From positions 21,940,282 to 22,004,281 of the forward strand of contig OY979718.1 of assembly GCA_963855995.1 (NCBI GenBank): 64,000 bases of DNA, given 5' to 3'. Positions within the stretch are counted from its first letter, which is position 1. The number at the start of each line of letters is the position of its first letter. Below the pieces are notes generated by a model that saw only the letters and a program-made list of their open reading frames with translations, had not been told where the DNA came from and ran no database searches. The position numbers and the translations under genes are program-made. Positions 43,843 through 55,700 of the stretch are shown here, piece by piece. The DNA is from Muricea muricata (lineage: Eukaryota; Cnidaria; Anthozoa; Malacalcyonacea; Plexauridae).

Positions 43843-45845
43843 TTACAATTCAATTTCGAAATAATTTGTGGTAAAAACACGTTCAACTTCAATATTATCG
43901 ACTACTAGCAGCGGGAAATTTCGTTTTTCCTTACTGAAGTCGACAACCATTTCTTTGCTTTCAGTCACATTTAAATTCATATTATTTTTAACAGTCCAGT
44001 GATTGATATAATCTACAAGATTCTGGAGTTTACTGTTACAATCCGGCGTGACACTTTCAGTAGCAGTACTGTCGTCAACGTACTTCCATCCATCAGGCCA
44101 TTCGGCAAGAAGATCCTTTATCATCACTAGGAAAAGAACTGGTCCTAAAACAGTTCCTTGTGGCACTCCTCCGTTTAACGTTCTCCACCTCGAGCAACAA
44201 CTCCCAGCCTCACGCATTGTCTGCGTTCAGTTAAAAAACTTTTAATCCAATTAAGAATAGTTGGGGGAACGTTTAAATGTATTAACCTGCGTAGCAAAAT
44301 ATTATGGTCTACTAAGTAAAATGCCTTAGAAAAATCAAGCAAAAATACTCTTACGGCACATTTTGACGCGTGGGTCTCCTTTTGAAGCTAGGGTGATGTA
44401 CCAAACTAATTAGATTATGGGTCGTTGAAGAATTTTTCAAAGAACCAAACTGCCTCTTGTCGATTTTATTTTTAATTGAGCTAATCAACCAATCGGATGC
44501 AAACGATTCACAAATTTTGGACAAGGTAGGTGTCAATGAAATAGGACGGAGATCAGTTGTGATATGTGCATGTACTGATGTTTTGAGAATTGGAATAACT
44601 TCCGCTTTTTTCACTCTGTGGGAGCATGTTGTTGCTGTATCGAAGCATTGAACAGTGAGGCAACTGGCAAGGCTAAGATATACGCGTAATCTTTAAGGAC
44701 CCAATATGGTATTTCATCTGAGCCTAACGATTTCAAAATAGAAATATTAGACAGTTTGTCAAAAAAACTTTCTTCATCAATAATGAATTGAGGTTCGATG
44801 TAGCATTCGATCGTTAAATTCAAACTGATTTTCGGAACGTTCTGGCTGTAATGGTGTGACTTCATTGAGGGTGCTAAAGGGGGAGGGGGGGGGGCTCGGA
44901 TCACGTTTCATGAGAGCAAAAACAGCCATTTCACATTTCACAGGTAAAAAGTAATTTCACGAAATTTAATGAACTCGTTTTTAACTGTGTAAATTTAATG
45001 CCTTTCTTAACCCGTCAGCCTATTTTTACGTTGTAGAAAGTAAAAAGCACCATTGAAAGCTCAAATTCGGGCGAATTTTTGTAAAAACAGCCAATATATG
45101 CAGAAAAAAATGAAGAGAATAAATGCATTTAGTAAAATTGTTGTAACCAATGCATTGTACTTTGTTCTATAGCACTTATCCCTACTCGTCCAGCTGCCAA
45201 TCACGGCTCAGGAATAGGCATGTAAATCACATTTCACGACACAAAAATTCGTCAAATCTTATTTCAAAATAACAAATATTGGCAATTCACGGCTCACGAA
45301 AAAAACCCTTTACCACCCTCTTCATTGGTGATGGATGTAAAGAGGTCGTTAATCTTATTTGCTAAAGCATCCCCACTCCCTCATTATCTACAACCATGAG
45401 GACGATATTGACCTTCTCTTTGGGTACACAGCAAGTTGTTTTATGCAATCCCACCACATTTGGAGGTTAGAGTTAGATTTAAGCTGATCCATATTCTTAT
45501 CGCAATAGTTGGACCTCAGTTGTTTTCTTTTCCTGTTTGCTAAATCGCGTAAATAGTTGTACTTTTGGATTTTCTTATCATGATACGCTTTTTGCCAGAT
45601 AATTTCTTTAAATTCAGGCGTTACCCATGGTTTATCATTAGCATTCAGTTTGATAGATTTACATGGAAAGAAACAATCCAGCCAGTATTAATGACTTTCA
45701 TGAAAATAACCAACTTGTCCTCACATGGAACAGAACAATACAAGGTGGACCAATTATATTCGGCTAACTATTTTCCGAAAGCCGCCTTATTGACTTGTGT
45801 ATTACACCAAATTTTCACTTTACTGGTCTGGTCACAGTTTTTCTT
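43843..45845 (-). pseudogene. LINE A: linker and reverse transcriptase, broken
   Basis: Read leftward: a linker with NDKPW and TPEFKEIIWQKAYHDKKIQK (about 45640-45560), then, after disrupted sequence, an RT frame (44904-44611, LGSDEIPYWVLKDYAYIL), WKKAEVIPI with TTDLRPISLTPTLSKICESF (44614-44351), and GGVPQGTVLGPVLFLVM followed by YVDDST (44217-43843), the catalytic block. This is a CR1/L2-like non-LTR retrotransposon RT. Frame breaks occur between each piece. It lies directly 3' of LINE B on the same strand, and both carry the same RT section in different versions, so they are separate insertions. Confidence 0.8.
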
Positions 45846-46928
45846 GTCCCCAGATTTGTAAATAGGAGTGACTTTAGTATGTTTCATTTCGTCAGGAAAA
45901 ATTCCCGTGTCAATAGATAAATCAAAAATATGTTGTAGGGAGGTGATAATGGTTTCTCCGGCAGCTTTTAGTAGTTTATTTGAAATTTTATCAAGTCCAG
46001 CTGATTTTCCGGACTTTGCTTTGCAAATTTCACGTCTTAAATCAGCCTCGAACATATTCGTGATATTAAATACTTCAGATACTGGTTTGACATAGCTAAG
46101 AGGATCAATTGGATGGTAGTTTTTTCTCAAATTCTCAGAGCCAATCTTGGAGAAGTAATTGTTGAAGCAGAGGCTGGATTTTTTCCCCTGGTTACTATAT
46201 TGTCTCTGTCTTTAATCTCATGAATTTGTGTTGACTTTGATTTTTTATTCAGTAGGAGGTTAATTGTTTTCCATTCTTCCTTGCTATTTTTAATATCTTT
46301 TATAGTTTGTTTTTAAAGTAGGTTGCTTTAGTGTCTTTGATAAGTTTGTTAATTAACTCTATTTCGGCAGTTCTTATATAATTCATGATATGTTTGCGAG
46401 CTGTGTTTAACTGCTTTTTTCTTCATAGTTTTAATCTGGTTAGTCATCCACGGATTGTGTCACTTTTAACCTGTCGTTTTAAGACTGGTGCATGAGTATC
46501 TGCAACAGCCAGAAAGATTTTTTTCAACACATGCCAAGCAATATTTGCATTATGATAATCGTAAAACAATATTGAGTTTAGCGCTTGGTCAAGACCTTGT
46601 TGAAAACGAGCCGTATTGAAGTTTTTGAATTGTCTTGTTTCCACAATTTTGGGTTTCTCTTTTAAGACAGCAACTTTTCTACATGCATAAATTAGGCTGT
46701 GGTCACTAATCCCAACGTGAATTACCCCAGAGTCTACAACTTTGGTATCATCCATTTTGGTAATAATATCTAGGAGCGTTTTACTGTTGGGAGTGATTCT
46801 TGCAGGGATTTTGATAATTTATTCAAGCTGGTACTCATTTAGTAGATCAGTAAGTTTGGTCGTATCTTGGTTGTTTTCAGGTGCTAGAAAGTTACAATTG
46901 AAATCCCCAGTTATCAGCCTTGCGAATA
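45846..46928 (-). pseudogene. LINE B: endonuclease C terminus, linker and start of reverse transcriptase
   Basis: Read leftward from 46928: RLITGDFNCNFLAPE (endonuclease), then HVGISDHSLIYACRK (the catalytic SDH block, 46755-46444), a linker beginning WMTNQIKTMKKK, and an RT start with KSGKSAGLDKISNKLLKAA and HTKVTPIYKSGD (46130-45846). It stops where LINE A begins, so LINE A probably inserted into it or replaced its 3' end. Its 5' part is cut at 46929 by a mariner-type repeat end. Frameshifts separate the pieces. Confidence 0.8.
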
Positions 46929-47053
46929 CAGGGTGTCCCAAAAACCCCCCAAAACTATTGAAAACACCTATTGTTAACATTTGAATGCCCTAGCACTTGT
47001 TAAAAAACTAAAATATCTTTGTAAAGTAGCTACGTTTGTTTTGCTCATGGGAA
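46929..47053. mobile_element. End fragment of the Tc1/mariner-type MITE
   Basis: TA then CAGGGTGTCCCAAAAACCCC and the next 100 bases match the left end of the element at 34929, including CTATTGTTAACATTTGAATG and GTTTGTTTTGCTCATGGGAA. The similarity stops at about 47053, and no right end was found. Confidence 0.75.
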
Positions 47054-47062
47054 TATTGATAG

Positions 47063-47275
47063 CTACATCGATGAATCATATTTGCTGCTTAAAAACTGTA
47101 GACTTGTTTCAAAAGAGTCATATTGAGCCTTAGTTGGTGCAACTGTGTAGTCTGGCTTTGCCGGGTCCTTGTACGTTTCGAACACATTTTGTAGTTTATC
47201 AAAATTCTTTTGTAGAGAATCAATTTCAGCTTTAAGGGCATCATTCTCATCTTTATAGATGCTACCCTTTCAGGC
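47063..47275 (-). pseudogene. Coiled-coil fragment, possible LINE ORF1
   Basis: A minus-strand frame without stops reads YKDENDALKAEIDSLQKNF, then DKLQNVFETYKDPAKPDY and FETSLQFLSSKYDS. The heptad pattern is clear. It lies upstream of LINE B on the same strand, where ORF1 would be, with the mariner fragment between. No ATG is in frame, and the link to LINE B is inference. Confidence 0.4.
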
Positions 47276-47289
47276 ATTATATGTATGCT

Positions 47290-48890
47290 AATATAGACTA
47301 AGAATTTTAACTTCAAACCAGACATGTTTTACAAATGAAGTCAATGTTTTACTACAAATTGAGTCCAGTCTATTATTACAAGCGGAAATCTGTTTGGCAT
47401 CAGATAAATATTCTCCATTACTTTAGAAACTCTGCACATTTGCTAGATATGTTCCTAAAGTCAAATTATAATACATTTATCTGACGGAGAAGAGATTTAA
47501 CGACGGAACACATATCACAGTGACAACGCCAATTAAATAGATGGTAGATCTGGCAAGTCAAATAAATAGAAAATATTGTGACATACATTACAGCTAAACG
47601 GTAGACTGTTGGAACTAACGACAGACTTCATCTTATCTGTGGCTTTTTCGCTAAATTGAGTCTGACTGCCCACAAAAGTCATCCACATCAGAGGACGAGA
47701 TACTCTTCTACAACAAGAGAATAAAGCCCATTTACCTTAAAATAAAGGCAGGATTGCTTCGATGTCTTGATGATTTCAAAACTTCCTTCTTACCTTGCAG
47801 ATAAAGAGGTCAAAATTGGAAGTTTCCGACTGTCACGAGAAATACCGAAGCTGTGCGCAAGCAAGTCGATGAATCCCGAGAAATTGGAAAAAGAGAGAAA
47901 CTAAAAACACCAAAAGCCCGAGGGGTGGGAGGAGAAACATGGGGGTCTTGTGGTGAAACGAATCATAGTAAACTGTGTTGATTATCTGAGAATGTTGTTA
48001 CTACCCTAACTCATCTTCCTTTGTGTTATTGGTATTATATAGTTTCTTATACAACTCAACATCAAGGTTCTTCTGAGGTTACTAACACCGACTGCGAGGC
48101 TGCAAAGCAGACTTAGTCCATGCAGTCTGTGCCAAATCAAAACAATGCTGTTCATGCTTGAATACACTGGTCCACACAAAAACTTATTTCGTGTCTACTT
48201 CTATTTTGAACAGAATTGTAATCTTATCGTTTTAGTTTGCGATGAATATTTATTCAAATAATTTTAGCACGCATTATTGTTTCAACTGCTTAATTATTTA
48301 CTTTGCCTGAACCGGTTTTAGACCAGTATTTAGTTTACATTGCAATTGTCACGAGTAACATCCCAATGCAAAATAGTTACATTTTCTTATCCCGATAATG
48401 GTTTGACTTTGGTTCTGAACTGTGACACTCAGGTTCGAGAACCGTTGAACTCTTTTGCCATTAATTTTGCTTTAAATTAATTGAGCCAAAAACTGGAGAA
48501 AGTTAATACGTTTCTACTCATTAACTTTAAATAAGTCTATACCACTTTTCTTCCAATCTCTTAGGTTCAACAACCCCCCCCCCCAAAATAGCCTTGTTTT
48601 TTTCCCCCGGTGTACTTCCCCCGCTTTAATATCCAGAAGTTGTAAATGCCTCCACTATTTTCTCTCCGGTAGCGTCTTCAACATTATAGCCCAACCAGAA
48701 GGTACCATGCATCGCCACAAACCGGAACTTCAAAGTTAGGAGCCACAACATGTACCACTACACCACCATCTCATCTTCTGAAGGACAACGGAAGCTTAAT
48801 AACCTTAAGAAATATTTGGCTCAGTTTCAAGGAAAACATAGGCCAAAAGACTTAAAGGGTTTCCGAACGAGAATGTCACAGTTAGGTACC
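47290..48890. other. No gene seen
   Basis: AT-rich, with a poly-C tract at about 48573. No paired splice signals recognised. Confidence 0.4.
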
Positions 48891-48894
48891 AACG

Positions 48895-49165
48895 CGTATA
48901 CCACAGCATCACCATGTCGTCAACCGAGGGTTAACAAGGTCTATCTGTGTTCTCGAAAGTTGGGAGAAGATCACTTTTAAACTTTCGGAAGCTGAAACAA
49001 AAATTTCAGTTGCATAAACTCGTAGGAGATAGGAAATCATTACTAACGCAAAATTAATTGTAATGAGCACCTTCGTTCGATCTTCTGAAAATTCAAGAGT
49101 GATCTTCTCCAAACTTCTCAAACTACAGATAGACCTTGTTAACCCTCAGTTGACGATGTGTGAAT
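48895..49165. repeat. Inverted repeat, arms about 90 bp
   Basis: GGTTAACAAGGTCTATCTGT and ACAGATAGACCTTGTTAACC pair, and the match continues through GAGAAGATCACT / AGTGATCTTCTC. A related motif, TACACCACCAT(C/G)TCATC, recurs at 48759 and 49285, so the whole 48.7-49.4 kb stretch may be one decayed repeat. Confidence 0.8.
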
Positions 49166-50760
49166 GGCGGTCGAGACTTATTTACCTTAATCAATTTTTG
49201 GTTTCATTAAGCCGAATTTGGAGCAAAAGATTTCAACAGTTTTCAAACCAGAACGTCACAGTTCGGAACCAAGCGGTGCACCATTACACCACCATGTCAT
49301 CGCTTCAATGACAGTGGAAACGTTTCATGGCAGAAGGCATCTGGGGTTTTCGAACAAGAACTTCACAGCACTGCACCAACAGATCACCGCAGGAATAATT
49401 AAAATGGAAATTTATTTATTTTAACCAAGGCTTTTATACAAATTAAGCTTAATGAACAATAGAATTTAACAAAATTCCACGCCATTATGAAAATATAAAT
49501 TATATTATGCTATATTTGGTTCCTTAAAGGTTAATACAGTATCATTGGTGGTTGAAGAATGCGTTGTGGGTGCACTTCGTTGTCAGGGATGATGGAATGA
49601 TTTGATTGATGTGTTGCAGATGTTGGAAGGTTTTCGACATTAGTATTAGTCGTATTAGTTTCATTGTTAGTAGCGATCTAACGTATTGTCTTAAGTTGTA
49701 AGTAGATAGTAGGAATGTCAATATGTCGGTTGATACAATGGAGAGGATAATACCATTCATATGTTAAATAATGGATTGATTTCTACTCCCATTCTACGTG
49801 TATGGGCTTGGTGTACCTAGGAAATGTGTACAAATGTAATTCACAGATGGGCAGTTTATATTGGCGGTAAGAACAAGGAAAATAAAAATAAAAACAAAAC
49901 AAATAAGGCATTATAACTTTTTTAAATAAACAACAATAAAAATCTTACACATTGATTAAATAGTTTTGACTATAGTAATAATTATACTTAATATTTGATA
50001 AATTTACTTGATTTATACAACATTGATATTCTAATTTATTTTATAATTTGGATTACGTTTCCGATCTTTCAGTGAAGGTAAATTTTAAAGACTTCCAGGA
50101 AATACTTCTTGTAAGAAAACATCACATAACAATAAATCATCGCCAAGACTGACATACACGAAATTTCCTGAAAATGCGACTGAAAATTCTCGGAATGATT
50201 TCCTTTGTTTTGTCAGTTGCCAGGATTTGAACGTTTTGTGAGCACTAGTTCCAACAGAAACTACTTTTCAATCAATCTTTGTTGAATAACACTGAGAGAA
50301 GTTCAACAATTTTCAACGCCAGCCTTAATTAACTTTCAATGGCTGCCCAAACCTGGAATTTCGTTTCAAGATTACTTTGCAAGATTTTCACACAAAACTC
50401 AGTTGGCAATTTTCAATCCAATTGCCATAATCCAGTCCCAGATGGTGATCTAGTTTTATGCAATCCTTAACGCAATTAAAATCTAGTGGTAAATAAATAA
50501 ATAAATAACTATACTAAACAATACATTACAATTCTTTAAGCACTGTTGATATACGCACATCCAACTCTATTCAATTAAACGCGCATGTGTTACAAATTAT
50601 TGTCCTATAAATTCTCGTAAATTTACCAGCGCGCGCATGAAGTAATCTTGCAGTATTACTGATATATTAAATACTAAAACTGTACAATACTAAATTAATC
50701 CAACAAAACCTCTATTTAAATACATAACTTAGTTCGGCATTCACACTCGGCGAGAAACGA
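49166..50760. other. No gene seen
   Basis: AT-rich intergenic sequence 3' of the alpha2delta gene; it should contain that gene's 3' UTR close to 50766. Confidence 0.4.
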
Positions 50761-50766
50761 GAAATT

Positions 50767-52337
50767 CTATTCCTTTTGCAGCATCACGAACATGATTTGC
50801 ACGAGAACGAGCAAAACTATGGAAGGTATTAACAATTTGCCAGAACTACACTCTCTAGATTCCTAGATGTTGAAAGAAAATGCTGTTTTAAAAAAGACAA
50901 CTGTTTTCTGCATCAGTTCTGCTCATAACAAGGGCGGAGGCATACATAGAAACATTTGCCTAAATTTCAAATGTTTTTTGAATTGAAACTGTGTATATGT
51001 AAACCAGGTAAATGGAAAACATTCGGTTAGTAAAGCAAACTTTGTATATCATATATAGCAGTTTAAAATTATAATTTCTTAAAAGCGAATCAGTATATAT
51101 TTAAAAAATATATATTTCGAGTTTTTCCAATTTCCACGAGTGATGATATAACTGAATATTGTATATATTTTTAATAAGATAGCACAAAAATTATAAAATT
51201 ACTCCAACAGAAGAGCGACGGTAAATTTTCTGTGCAGACAGATATACAGTTATATCACAACACGGCTCTCAACCAGTGAGCGTTCAGAATTAACAAATGC
51301 TATATTATAATTATCTAACACCATAAACTTTAACTATCTTATAAAAAGTGAGAAAAATTCAATCCCATAGCATAAGATTTTTTCTCAATTATTATTAATT
51401 TAAATGTGTAACTGCCTCACACCATATACCCCTTTGGACATATTTAATATGGAGTAAAGATTCGTGTACATTTGTTTGCTATACTTACATCTTTGTTTAC
51501 AGTGCTGCATGTCCCCACAGGAACCCGATGATGCTCAACGAGTTCACATGATCCTTCAAAATTGTGTAATTATGGTCAAGGCAAGTAAACGTTTGTGTAA
51601 CAAAACAACCAAGAAAATACAGTTATTATATTTTGAAGTTGATTTACCAGGTTGTCGACCTGTATGCAACGTCTTTATCCCTAAGATAATCAGTGCGGTA
51701 CCGAGGCAACTACATCAGGGAGGGGGTGGGGGGTTGCGTGCAGACTTCGAATTTTACTGACGAATTAATTTCATCGGTCAATTTCATGACCATTTTCAAT
51801 AAGTTTACCATCCACGTTTTTCATCCTTGTTCTGTTTTGCCTAGTTTTCCTAAAGTTTCTCCAAAAACAATGGCGGAGTGTGCCCCCTAATAGCCCCACT
51901 TCAGCATACCCTTGAAGATAATAGCAACAAGATTGGGAGAGAGTTGACGGCGAGTGTGACTTATGCAGGACCGTACGAAACCAATCGGTTGGCAGGGGTC
52001 TTTCTGTTTGTTAATACGACATATACACTGTTTTAGTGTCGTAGTATGCGAAAGTGAGGGACATGTCACACACTCAACTCGGTACGCCACTAGAGCGGTG
52101 TATATAGCATTGTTTGATGCGCATTAAACGGAAGTAAGAGTTTTCTATAAAAAGGATATCTTCTTCCTCAGTGACGATCTTTTTTGTTTTGGTCTTGCAA
52201 TAAGTGCTGTTCGTGACCGTGACCATAACGAGTAAAAGGTTTGTGTTCTCCACCTCGTTGTATTCATAAGATCTATAAAGAAAATGAGATGGCACATAAT
52301 GGCGATGAAACTAAGGTCTATATATATATATATATAG

Positions 52338-52375
<38 letters not shown>

Positions 52376-52424
52376 TACATCGCCATATATATATACATAT
52401 ATACATCGCCATTATGTATATATA

Positions 52425-52523
<99 letters not shown>

Positions 52524-52540
52524 ATGGCGATGAAATTAAG

Positions 52541-52615
<75 letters not shown>

Positions 52616-52623
52616 CTGCAGAC

Positions 52624-52716
<93 letters not shown>

Positions 52717-55700
52717 AACTACAAATGACAACAAGAGAGATGTGGGGCACTCAGAAATTACATAATACACAAGTCAGTCATATATTATACGCACCTCGTG
52801 TCAGTCAGTCATATATTATATGCACCTCGTGTCAGTCAGTCATATATTATATGCATAACATAACATATATTATTATATACATATAACATAACATATATTA
52901 TATACATATATTATAACACATATTATTATATACATAACCTTATGTTAGTCAGTCATATATTATATGCACCTCGCTAGGTGATTAAAATCGAATTTTTTAC
53001 GTAGAATGTATACTTTCATTCTCACCTCTCACAACCAGAGAATTGAACTTTGCCTAAAAATGAAAAAAAAAATACAAATTATAACACATAGCAGAGTCAA
53101 TTTCTTTTGTCATGTTTATAACCAAACTCAGTTTGTGTATAGTTGCAAAAAATATAGAAAGCCTGACTATATGTTTTAAATTCACGCCTTTCAGTTATAT
53201 AGAAACATTTTAATCGAATGAGGCAGTTGCTATGGCGAATGTTAGCAAACCAAGTATTAGTTCTTTAAAATTCTGGCCTAAAATTTTACCGAATCTGCCA
53301 ATGTTGTTAGGTATAATTGAAAAGAATAGTAATGTGTCCCCGCCCTATTGTAAAATTATATTATTATATAATTATTTACCAGAGCCCGAGGTGGTATTGT
53401 ATGCACGATAAAACAAATCAATCTTCTTATGACAAGGATTTGTTTGTCCTCCACTGTCTTCTGCTTTAACTGAAACGCAAGTATACAAACGTTGAGTAAA
53501 CCTATAGTAAAGAGCTAATTCAATAAAGATTGTCCTTCCAAAAGCGTAAACTGTAAACTATGAGCGCGCAAGGGAGACAGGTGATTGCTTATTTTCACCT
53601 CTAAACTCAAAATTATTTCTTTGAAGCAGCATGGAGGACACATAAGAAACTTACGACGGCAAATTTGCTTGCTACAAAGGTAATTCTCCTAAGTATCCAG
53701 AACTTTCAAAGGGGGGGGGGGAGCCCTGCAGATACTAATAATTATGATAGGTTTGACGCGCCTATCGCGTTAAATACTAGGGAGGTTTAGCAAAGAGACG
53801 TGACGTCAATGCGACGTAAAATGCCGTGTTGCATATCTCCAGATTTGCTCACGGCATTTCCACATCGTTTTTACCTCGCTTTGGCGTAGTCATGGTGTTG
53901 TGTCGTCTTTGCTAAACCTCTCTATTAAGGAAAAAGGGGGGAGCCGCGGCTCCCTCGGCTCCCCCCTGGCTAAGTCCCTGCTGAGTATTAACTTACGACT
54001 ACGAAACATAGCAATAAAAATTAAAAACTGGTCAAACAGTTTTGTGTCAAATACACTTCAAATATAAAAATAAAGTTCAATTCAGCATTTTAGATGATGC
54101 ATGAGATTTCGTTTCATCCATGCAAATCCTTCCCTTTATGGCGTTTCCACATGTTTCTATATGGAGTATGGACTTGTACATATTATAAGCGTGCACTTGA
54201 ACAAACTCTCTGGAATAATGCATGCCTTACATCAGCTACATGTAACACAACGTCAGATAAAAAGCCAATTAAGGAAAATATAGAGACAAGAGGGAAACAA
54301 CCATACCTTGACTTGTTCCAGTCATAACAGCATAAAGACTGTATTGAATCAAACTTCTACAATGTAAAAAATATCCAAATTATTGTTATTATATATATAT
54401 TAATTATAAATGCATCACTTTTGGGATGATTGGTTAATTTGGATGCCTAAGAAACAATGACAATTTCCAAGCAGGTATCTGAACACTATAAATATGTTCA
54501 ACTAACGAGCACTTTGTTCCGCAACTTTTTCAACCAGTTGTACAAAATACCCAAGCATAATCGATCAGTTATGGGCGACATAGCTCAAGCATGGCAATAT
54601 TCCTAGAATCTAAATTAAGGGCTGTTAATATATAACAATCTCTTATGGACTGTAGACATTGCACGAACCTTTTACTTCTTAATATCTTACATTTTTAATA
54701 TTTATATATATTAGTAATAAATTGGGATTTTAATATTATTTTAAGTACAGGTCTTCGATTGATACTAGAATATTTCAATTCTGAACGAATTAACCTGTAT
54801 AAATATCAGTAATTATTATTATTATTATTATTATTATTAATATTATACCTCAAATTCAAATTGTCCAATCAAAATACCGTATTTCTACCACGTGATGAGG
54901 TGATTTCTCACTATATCTCACTTTTAAAGTGAGATACAGTAAACATCTCACGCTGTCATGGCAACGCTTGTACACGGAAGCACAGATTGGCAAGTTTTCG
55001 TAAACAAAAATGGCGGAATGTGCGAAAAGTTTGATGAACTTCACGAAGAATTATAAAGTATTTTGGAGGGTAAGTGCGTTGAAAACACAAATATTTAAAA
55101 AATTAAAATGAATTTTCTGTTTTTCTCGTTATAAAAATAAACAAAGAACTGGCTATTTTGTATTCTAGAGCATCATATTCACGAAGGTATGTTCAACTTG
55201 AAGAACTTAAAAGTTTATTCTTACGGAAGTTTTTGATTTTTGGTGTAATTTATCATTTATATACCCGGAGCGAGGGCGATTCGGTGAAATATTTCCTTCA
55301 GTGATGATATTTCCCTCGGGCTAAAGCCCTCGCGAAATATCATCACTTCAGGAAATATTTCACCGAATCCCCCTCGCTCCGGGTATATAAATGATAAATA
55401 TCACATTATCTTGCGATTGATCACTTATACGAAATATTTTCAAGACACGAAACATACATTTATAGCTGATGGCCACGGATGCACTGCACGGGTAAATTTG
55501 TAGAAATCTTCCCATTCCTTTCACATGACGGCTACGGAGGATCGTGTAAACAGGTCTTATATAATAAACTATACGATACTGTACATAAAATAACAATGCA
55601 AATTACTCACAATGCTATTGTCTGAGTCCACAATTTTGCATAGTTAACAAAAGAAAAAAGAGGCTGAAAGAGAATTTTGAAACACGTTAATTTTAGTCTT

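Noticed and set aside
52241..52886. Long isoleucine-tyrosine frames on both strands
   Set aside because: They are translations of the (TA)n microsatellite.
53776..53930. Extra alpha2delta exon ending at a GAG|GTAAAA donor
   Set aside because: The sequence is an inverted-repeat element and does not fit the phase of the neighbouring exons.
55011..55073. First exon of a plus-strand gene (ATGGCGGAATGTGCG with donor GGGTAAGTG)
   Set aside because: Short, no partner exon, and similar ATGGCGGA(G/A)TGTGC sequence at 51868 suggests a repeat.
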